Shown piece by piece: positions 31,598 through 32,207 of a stretch of 32,207 nucleotides of DNA. Source of the stretch: Candidatus Aminicenantes bacterium UBA647. GTDB lineage: Bacteria; Acidobacteriota; Aminicenantia; UBA2199. A program made the translations under genes and the position numbers. The notes under the pieces are model-generated. The model ran no database searches. It saw nothing but the letters and a program-made list of their open reading frames with translations, and was not told where the DNA came from. Position 1 is the first letter of the stretch. Every line of letters starts with the position of its first letter. The stretch lies in the NCBI GenBank assembly GCA_002299555.1, contig DBOL01000115.1, positions 1-32,207 on the forward strand. Reading direction: 5' to 3'.

Positions 31598-32078
31598 ATC
31601 CGTTCATCAGATCATTAAGTTTATTGTCAACTGCCTCAACATGCCCTTTGACCTTAACTGATTTCCAGGAGTGTGCGATCTTCATCTCAGGTGATATTAT
31701 AAATGTGGATCTTACAACTCCATAATATTCTCTTCCATAATTTTTTTTCAATTGCCAAACACCGTACTTCATAAGGGCATCATGATCAGGATCACTTAAA
31801 AGTGTTATTGTCAGGTCTTTTTTGTCAATAAAATTCTTATGGCTCTTAACTGAGTCAGGGCTTACGCCTAAAACCTCAACACCTTTTTTCTGAAGGGCGC
31901 TCTTTATTTCTGAGAACTCTATTGCTTCTGTTGTACACCCGGGGGTATTATCTTTGGGATAGAAATATAACACTATCCATTTCCCCTTCAAACTGCTTAG
32001 AACAAAATCACTGTCATTTTGATCTTTTATTGTAAAATCGGGAACGCTATCTCCCTTTTCAAGTTTCTTATTATCCAT
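31596..32078 (-). CDS. bcp: Bcp/PrxQ-family peroxiredoxin, one-cysteine type
   Basis: 160-aa thiol peroxidase reducing hydrogen and alkyl peroxides. The peroxidatic cysteine is Cys48 in NTPGCTTEAIEF, with Thr45 and an Arg in VRSTF completing the site. E. coli Bcp has a resolving cysteine five residues on; here that position is Ile53 and there is no other cysteine. Reduction must therefore come from an external thiol. ATG 32078 is chosen because GAGGAGGG precedes it by three bases; the frame continues to 32111. Confidence 0.92.
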   Translation of the reverse strand: MDNKKLEKGDSVPDFTIKDQNDSDFVLSSLKGKWIVLYFYPKDNTPGCTTEAIEFSEIKSALQKKGVEVLGVSPDSVKSHKNFIDKKDLTITLLSDPDHDALMKYGVWQLKKNYGREYYGVVRSTFIISPEMKIAHSWKSVKVKGHVEAVDNKLNDLMNG

Positions 32079-32101
32079 TTTCCCTCCTCTGGATTTTGAT
32101 A

Positions 32102-32130
32102 AGATTATCACAATCCCCTTCCCCTTTCAA
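32102..32130 (-). promoter_or_regulatory. Promoter of bcp
   Basis: Minus strand TTGAAA (32130-32125), exactly 17 bases, TAATCT (32107-32102). The leader of about 17 bases carries GAGGAGGG. Confidence 0.5.
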
Positions 32131-32137
32131 GAATCTC

Positions 32138-32207
32138 AAAAGGGGACAGGTACCTTTTAAAATTCTAAATTTAAAAAAGTTAACATTTTGGGGACGGTTC
32201 CTTTTTT
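32138..32207. repeat. REP-like palindromic element, copy B (runs off the window)
   Basis: AAAAGGGGACAGGTACCTTT, an AT-rich linker, GTTAACATTTTG and GGGGACGGTTCCTTTTTT. It contains the same two arms as copy A in the opposite order, and the same GTTAACAT word before the GGGACGGTTCC arm. The element meets the window edge, so more may follow. Confidence 0.7.

Noticed and set aside
1..32207. CRISPR array, prophage, IS element, rRNA or riboswitch
   Set aside because: I saw no regularly spaced repeats, integrase, transposase, rRNA segments or conserved riboswitch cores. The only dispersed repeats are the three REP-like elements.

Overview
The window comes from an AT-rich, diderm (LPS-bearing) bacterium. 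Evidence for an outer membrane is a lipid A/Kdo block (kdtA, lpxK, an lpxL-type acyltransferase), two TolC-family genes, an ExbD gene and a lipoprotein-type membrane-fusion protein. Shell genes of a bacterial microcompartment (BMC) at the left edge, low GC and very tight packing (overlapping ATGA/TAATG junctions) would suit an uncultured lineage such as Cloacimonadota or Delongbacteria or their relatives. That placement is inference. No gene-free stretch exceeds about 140 bases. I saw no IS element, CRISPR array, prophage or rRNA.

Layout. 1-1210: end of a BMC operon (one tandem-domain trimeric shell protein, two pentamer vertex proteins). It converges on pyrimidine-nucleoside phosphorylase and cytidine deaminase (1226-2985, minus), suggesting that the compartment handles deoxyribose or ribose phosphates. 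3029-3086: a REP-like palindromic element. 3090-4025: a radical-SAM protein of the spore-photoproduct-lyase family. 4118-7920: kdtA, lpxK, lpxL-like, rph. 7972-8058: tRNA-Ser(CGA). 8095-10153 (minus): tadA and a TolC-like gene. 10262-12589: a penicillin-acylase-type Ntn hydrolase. 12592-16131 (minus): argS, a PilN-like gene, a PilO-like gene and dtd. 16326-16871: an HD-type protein with an altered HD motif, facing an unidentified 401-aa membrane-anchored protein. 18206-19042: an LPS-type GT2 glycosyltransferase. 19047-21625 (minus): Hfq-like and pdxA, then a TPR-like gene and a free-standing GlmU acetyltransferase domain. 21724-22137 (minus): exbD. 22278-28952: a TetR-controlled tripartite export operon resembling E. 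coli cecR-ybhGFSR. 29039-31581: an ECF sigma factor, a small one-pass membrane protein and a catalytically dead HtrA with two PDZ domains. 31596-32078 (minus): a one-cysteine Bcp peroxiredoxin. The right edge holds another REP-like copy.

Two signals run across the window. First, promoters fall into two classes. In one, the -10 box lies only 6-9 bases before the ATG, with no Shine-Dalgarno sequence, so the mRNA would be leaderless (cdd, the SPL-like gene, kdtA, tadA, the acylase, the 401-aa gene, the sigma gene). In the other, the gap is 22-41 bases, usually with an AGGAG-type site. Second, three convergent gene pairs share a hairpin that overlaps both stop codons.

The strongest candidates for new biology are the sigma/membrane protein/pseudo-HtrA module, the BMC shell protein with a histidine where PduT has its Fe-S cysteine, lpxK starting at a non-ATG/GTG/TTG codon, and the split GlmU.
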